From NCBI RefSeq assembly GCF_014083945.1, contig NZ_CP046444.1, positions 806,001-870,000 on the forward strand: 64,000 nt of DNA. The letters are read 5' to 3'. The translations under genes and the position numbers were made by a program. This stretch comes from Granulicella sp. 5B5. GTDB taxonomy: Bacteria > Acidobacteriota > Terriglobia > Terriglobales > Acidobacteriaceae. This document shows positions 60,726 through 64,000 of this stretch, piece after piece. The first letter of the stretch is position 1; every line of letters starts with the position of its first letter. The notes beneath the pieces were generated by a model. It worked only from the letters and a program-made list of their open reading frames with translations. It was not told the origin of the DNA and searched no databases.

Positions 60726-62455
60726 TCACTGCGGCACATCCGTCGCACTTCCGCCAAACTCCGCATGTTCCCCCGGATACAGCAGCGTCGGCGGCTTTTT
60801 CTTCCCACTCCCGACCATCTCGCCGCTCTGAGTCGTCGAAGGCGTCAGCACACTACCCGCCAGCGCCGCCGCGCTCGTCCCGCCCCCCGGTATCGGAGTC
60901 GCCGCAATCATCTCCCCTGCCTCGCCGCGCACGGTCATCACCGGCCCATTCGGCAGCTTCGCGGGAGCCTTCGTAACCGCCTCCACTGGCTGCGCCTTCA
61001 CCGCTCCGGACCTAGCAGCACTCGCCTTCGCAGCACTCGCCTTCGCCGGAACCCCCGTCAGCAGAGACAGCACTACAGGCCCTTCATCCGCCGGCGGAGC
61101 CAGCTTTGCCGCCTCCGCAATATCGCCCTTATCCCGCACCTTCAACGCCGGCAGATGAAATACCTCCACCGCCCCCTCGCGCACCACGGCCAACTCGCTT
61201 CCGTCTTCCGCCAGCGCAAAGTTCTCCATCGTCTTCATCGCCGGGAACGCATCCACCTTCAGCAGCAGCTCCCCGCTCACGCTCTGGTACACCCGCACCG
61301 ACTGCCGGTCGACCGTCGTATCCGGCGGTGCTGCCACACCCACCGCCACCGGGTTCACGGGCACCGGGTCGCTCACTCTCCGGCTGAACGCAAACCGTCC
61401 CGCCTCCGGAGCATACGCAAACACCGGCGCGCCGAAATCCCCAAAGTCTTCCTCCCACGTCTCCTGCGCATCCAGGCCATAGCCCGCCATACGCACCCGG
61501 TCATCGGCCCGCGGCACATCAGCGCGATATACACCGCGTGGCTCACCATCTCCAGCCGCGGAGTGCAGGTGCTGTCCAGGCTCCCTACCTGGGCCGTCTT
61601 GCCGCGCATATCGTCGTACATCACCGCCCAATGGCTGTTGCCCGTCTCCGTCGGCCACAGATACCCTCGCGAGTCGATCGGCAGATAGAATGGCTGCGGC
61701 GACCGCACGCTGCCCGCCGAGCTCACCGCCACCGGCGACCCCGCGCTTCCGTCCCCGCTCAGCCGGTAGAAGTCCAGCACCGTCGTCACCTTCGGCTGCA
61801 CCGGTGCCGAATCTCCCACCTCGATCTGCTCCTCGTGCGCCTGCACCATCTGCGACTCGATCGTCAGCAACCCGCCATCCTCGCTCACAAACAGCGCCCC
61901 CGGCCTTCCCATTCGCCACGGAAACACCGACCGCGCAAACGGATGCCCCTCCGCCAGCCCTGACAGCGGCGTCATCATATACAACACATTTCCAATCCGC
62001 ACCATGAACCGCCCCGGTCCCAACGCCCACAGGTATCGCGCATGGTCGTGCATATGCCACTGCGTCTTCGCCAGCACCTTGCCGCCGGGCAGCGCTACGA
62101 TCTCCGCAGCCACCATCCGGTCATCGTCGTCCTTTGGATCGTCCGGCAGCCGCGGCACCAGCCCGCGCTCGCCATAGGTCACCAGCAGGTGCTGGTCATC
62201 CAGAAAATTCACCGTCAGCATCGACGCCCCGGCATCCAGAAACGTCGCCGAAAGCGCCGGCACCCCCAGCGAATCCAGCGGCAGCACCACCGCCGGCGCG
62301 TTCTTATCCGCGGCCCGCGCCACACCTGGCCACACGCACCCCACCACCACAAAACCCGCCAGCAACGCCCCCCACCGCGTTCTAAAAGGACCCGGCCCGC
62401 GCTTGAACGAGAGGGGCACGGCTTTGAAGGGGACGGGCTTCAGCCCGTCCATCAT
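60726..62455 (-). pseudogene. Exported hypothetical protein, interrupted by one frameshift
   Basis: Two overlapping minus-strand frames make one protein of about 570 residues. Frame one has a signal-like N-terminus (WGALLAGFVVVGCVWPGVAR), then VVLPLDSLGVPALSATFLDA and WHMHDHARYLWALGPGRFMV, up to VYIALMCRG. Frame two continues with DDRVRMAGYGLDAQETWEED, VRVYQSVSGELLLKVDAFPA and a proline/alanine-rich end. One G missing from a GGGG run near 61508-61511 accounts for the break. Repeated strand-like units suggest a WD40-like or beta-propeller fold. The start is uncertain, because the 5' end overlaps GGGCTTCAGCCC palindromes; the real start may lie further in. Either decay or a homopolymer sequencing error. 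Function unknown. Confidence 0.65.
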
Positions 62456-62486
62456 CACTGTCCCTTCCTTCAGGGGCTTCAGCCCC
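62431..62486. repeat. Pair of GGGCTTCAGCCC-type palindromes
   Basis: GGACGGGCTTCAGCCCGTCC (62431-62450) is a 20-nt palindrome with a TTCA loop. GGGGCTTCAGCCCC (62473-62486) repeats the same core. On the minus strand they read as GGGCTGAAGCCC, like the single palindrome near 37115. They overlap the apparent 5' end of the frameshifted gene. Confidence 0.75.
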
Positions 62487-62637
62487 GGAGGGACCGCCAA
62501 CCCGCGCCTATGAATCTCTGGAACCAGCATCCTTCCCCTCGCGTACATTACTCTTTCACATACGACCTTCCATGAGCCAGCCCGTACCCGAACGCCGCGA
62601 CTGCCTCCTCAAAACCCAAACTCGTTCTGGAGCCTTC

Positions 62638-64000
62638 ATGAAGAAACTGCCGTCCCTCCGTCCGCTCTGCGCCGCCGCCACCTGCGCTGCGCTTGCTCTT
62701 CCTGTGTCTATCTATGCTCAAACGAGTGCCCCGCCCCAGACGCACTACGTCCCCTCCCCGGCCTTTGACACTGCCGCCATCGACACCCACGCCGACCCCT
62801 GCAACGACTTCTACAAGTTCGCCTGCGGCAACTTCGCCGCCCAGCACCCCATCCCCGCCGACCAGACCGGCGTCGACCAGTTTTATCTCCTCTACAACGT
62901 AAACACCCAGGAGCTCAACGGCATCCTCGAAAAGTACGCCGCCGACGCCTCCACCCGCACCCCCAACGAGCAGAAGATCGGCGACTACTACGCCTCCTGC
63001 ATGGACACCGCCCTCATCGACAAGAAGGGCCTCACCACCATCCAGCCCCTGCTGGACGAGATCGACAAGGTCGCCCGGCCCGGCCTGCCCGCCCTTACCG
63101 GTGAGCTCCAGCGCCTCGGCGTCAACGCCTTCTTCAGCTTCGGCGAGCAGCAGGACTTCAAGGACGCCACCAAGCAGGTCGCCACCTTCGACCAGGGCGG
63201 GCTCGGCCTCCCCGAGCGCGACTACTACACCCGCACCGGCCCCAAGGACATCGAGATCCGCCAAAAGTACGTCGAGTACCTGACCAACATGCTCACCCTC
63301 TCCGGCGAGTCCCCGCAAAAGGCCCTCGTCGACGCCAAAAACATCCTCGCCTTTGAGACCAAACTCGCCGTCGCCTCCATGACCAACACCGAGCGCCGCG
63401 ACCCAGACGCCGTCTACCACCCCCAGACCCTCGCCACCTTCGAGGCCTCCATCAAGCCCGTCAACATCCAGCCGTTCCTTCAGGCCATCCACGCGCCCTC
63501 CGCGCTCCCCGGTCCGCTCGGCCCCGACTCTATCATCGACGGCAACCCCAAATTCTTCCCGGCCATGGTCGCCGCCGTCCGCGAGGCCGACATCGACACC
63601 CTGCGGGCCTACCTCCGTGTCCACCTCCTCGACGGCTTCGCCAGCTATCTGCCTCACGCCTTCGACGCCGAGAGCTTCCACTTCTTCGGCACCCAGCTCG
63701 AAGGCCAGCCCCAGCAGCGTCCCCGCTGGAAGCGTTGCTCCTCCGGCGTCGATGGCGCACTCGGCGAAGCCCTCGGCCAGGTCTACGTCAAGCAGTACTT
63801 CCCCGCCTCCAGCAAGGCAAAGACCCTGCAGATGGTCCACGACATCGAGTCCGCCATGGACAAGGACATCGACACCCTCACCTGGATGTCCGACACCACC
63901 AAGGTCAAGGCGAAAGAAAAACTCCACCTCGTCGCCGACAAGATCGGCTACCCCGACCACTGGCGCGACTACTCCAAGCTCGAGGTCGTCCGCGGCGATG
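62638..64000 (+). CDS. M13 family metallopeptidase (neprilysin/PepO-like), partial at window end
   Basis: The frame is open from an ATG at 62638 (GGAG 6 nt upstream) to the window end, giving 454 residues. A signal peptide (MKKLPSLRPLCAAATCAALA, cleavage after SIYAQ) is followed by the M13 N-terminal domain: DTHADPCNDFYKFACGNFAA at the start and KIGDYYASCMDTALIDKKGL. TFDQGGLGLPERDYYTR and DTTKVKAKEKLHLVADKIGY follow further on. Exported bacterial M13 enzymes cut peptides outside the cytoplasm. The zinc site HExxH and the downstream glutamate should lie beyond base 64000 and cannot be checked here. Confidence 0.93.
   Translation, partial: MKKLPSLRPLCAAATCAALALPVSIYAQTSAPPQTHYVPSPAFDTAAIDTHADPCNDFYKFACGNFAAQHPIPADQTGVDQFYLLYNVNTQELNGILEKYAADASTRTPNEQKIGDYYASCMDTALIDKKGLTTIQPLLDEIDKVARPGLPALTGELQRLGVNAFFSFGEQQDFKDATKQVATFDQGGLGLPERDYYTRTGPKDIEIRQKYVEYLTNMLTLSGESPQKALVDAKNILAFETKLAVASMTNTERRDPDAVYHPQTLATFEASIKPVNIQPFLQAIHAPSALPGPLGPDSIIDGNPKFFPAMVAAVREADIDTLRAYLRVHLLDGFASYLPHAFDAESFHFFGTQLEGQPQQRPRWKRCSSGVDGALGEALGQVYVKQYFPASSKAKTLQMVHDIESAMDKDIDTLTWMSDTTKVKAKEKLHLVADKIGYPDHWRDYSKLEVVRGD

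Noticed and set aside
62548-63960. 470-codon minus-strand frame opposite the M13 peptidase
   Set aside because: Val/Gly/Asp-rich shadow; the plus frame has a signal peptide and M13 motifs.

Overview
The window looks like a chromosomal segment of an Acidobacteriota member of the Terriglobia / Acidobacteriaceae type (Granulicella, Edaphobacter or Terriglobus-like). The signs are large Oar-like TonB-dependent receptors with an N-terminal carboxypeptidase-regulatory domain, a GC-rich genome with strongly C-ending codons, a cupin very like the hydroxynitrile lyase known from Granulicella tundricola, and dispersed intergenic repeats. No tool was run; all calls rest on reading translations and motifs.

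Layout. 1-6.68 kb: a lower-GC block holding a frameshifted iron-sulfur reductase-like gene cut by the window edge, a decayed TonB-receptor tail, an intact TonB receptor and a LytS/LytR-type two-component pair, ending at what looks like the 3' part of a tRNA. 6.69-7.65 kb: a free-standing LigD polymerase domain. 8.05-13.94 kb: trehalose synthesis from maltodextrin (treY, treZ) and an MFS exporter. 14.27-19.35 kb: an M16 protease and two overlapping transsulfuration enzymes. 20.27-24.25 kb: a second large TonB receptor. 24.35-31.37 kb: a LysR regulator divergent from an RND-MFP-OMF efflux operon. 31.40-36.97 kb: a uronate-catabolism cluster (alginate-lyase-like protein, KDPG aldolase, KDG kinase, KduI, cupin hydroxynitrile-lyase homologue, Tat-exported cupin, KduD). 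36.97-38.30 kb: a small accessory patch with a repeat fragment, a possible PD-(D/E)XK protein and a HigBA-like toxin-antitoxin pair. 38.35-44.85 kb: acyltransferase, mreB, a membrane protein, ald and an esterase. 44.86-48.78 kb: an NtrY/NtrX-like pair. 49.11-51.90 kb: Ku and a LigD that lacks the polymerase domain. 51.94-53.84 kb: an ArsR-AHSA1-DUF899-membrane protein operon. 53.94-59.09 kb: the phoH-ybeY-CNNM-era cluster. 59.81-64.0 kb: rpsT, an OsmC-like gene, a frameshifted hypothetical gene and the first part of an M13 peptidase.

Genes that work together: Ku, PE-Lig LigD and the distant polymerase gene would rebuild a full end-joining set. KduI, KduD, KdgK and KdgA turn unsaturated uronates into pyruvate and glyceraldehyde-3-phosphate. 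TreY and TreZ make trehalose from maltodextrin. Three non-coding themes recur: a repeat of about 100-160 bp in three copies plus a fragment, GGGCTTCAGCCC-type palindromes, and GGGAGTA heptad runs directly after stop codons of minus-strand genes. Three apparent single-base deletions (near 298, 1125 and 61509) may be decay or sequencing errors.
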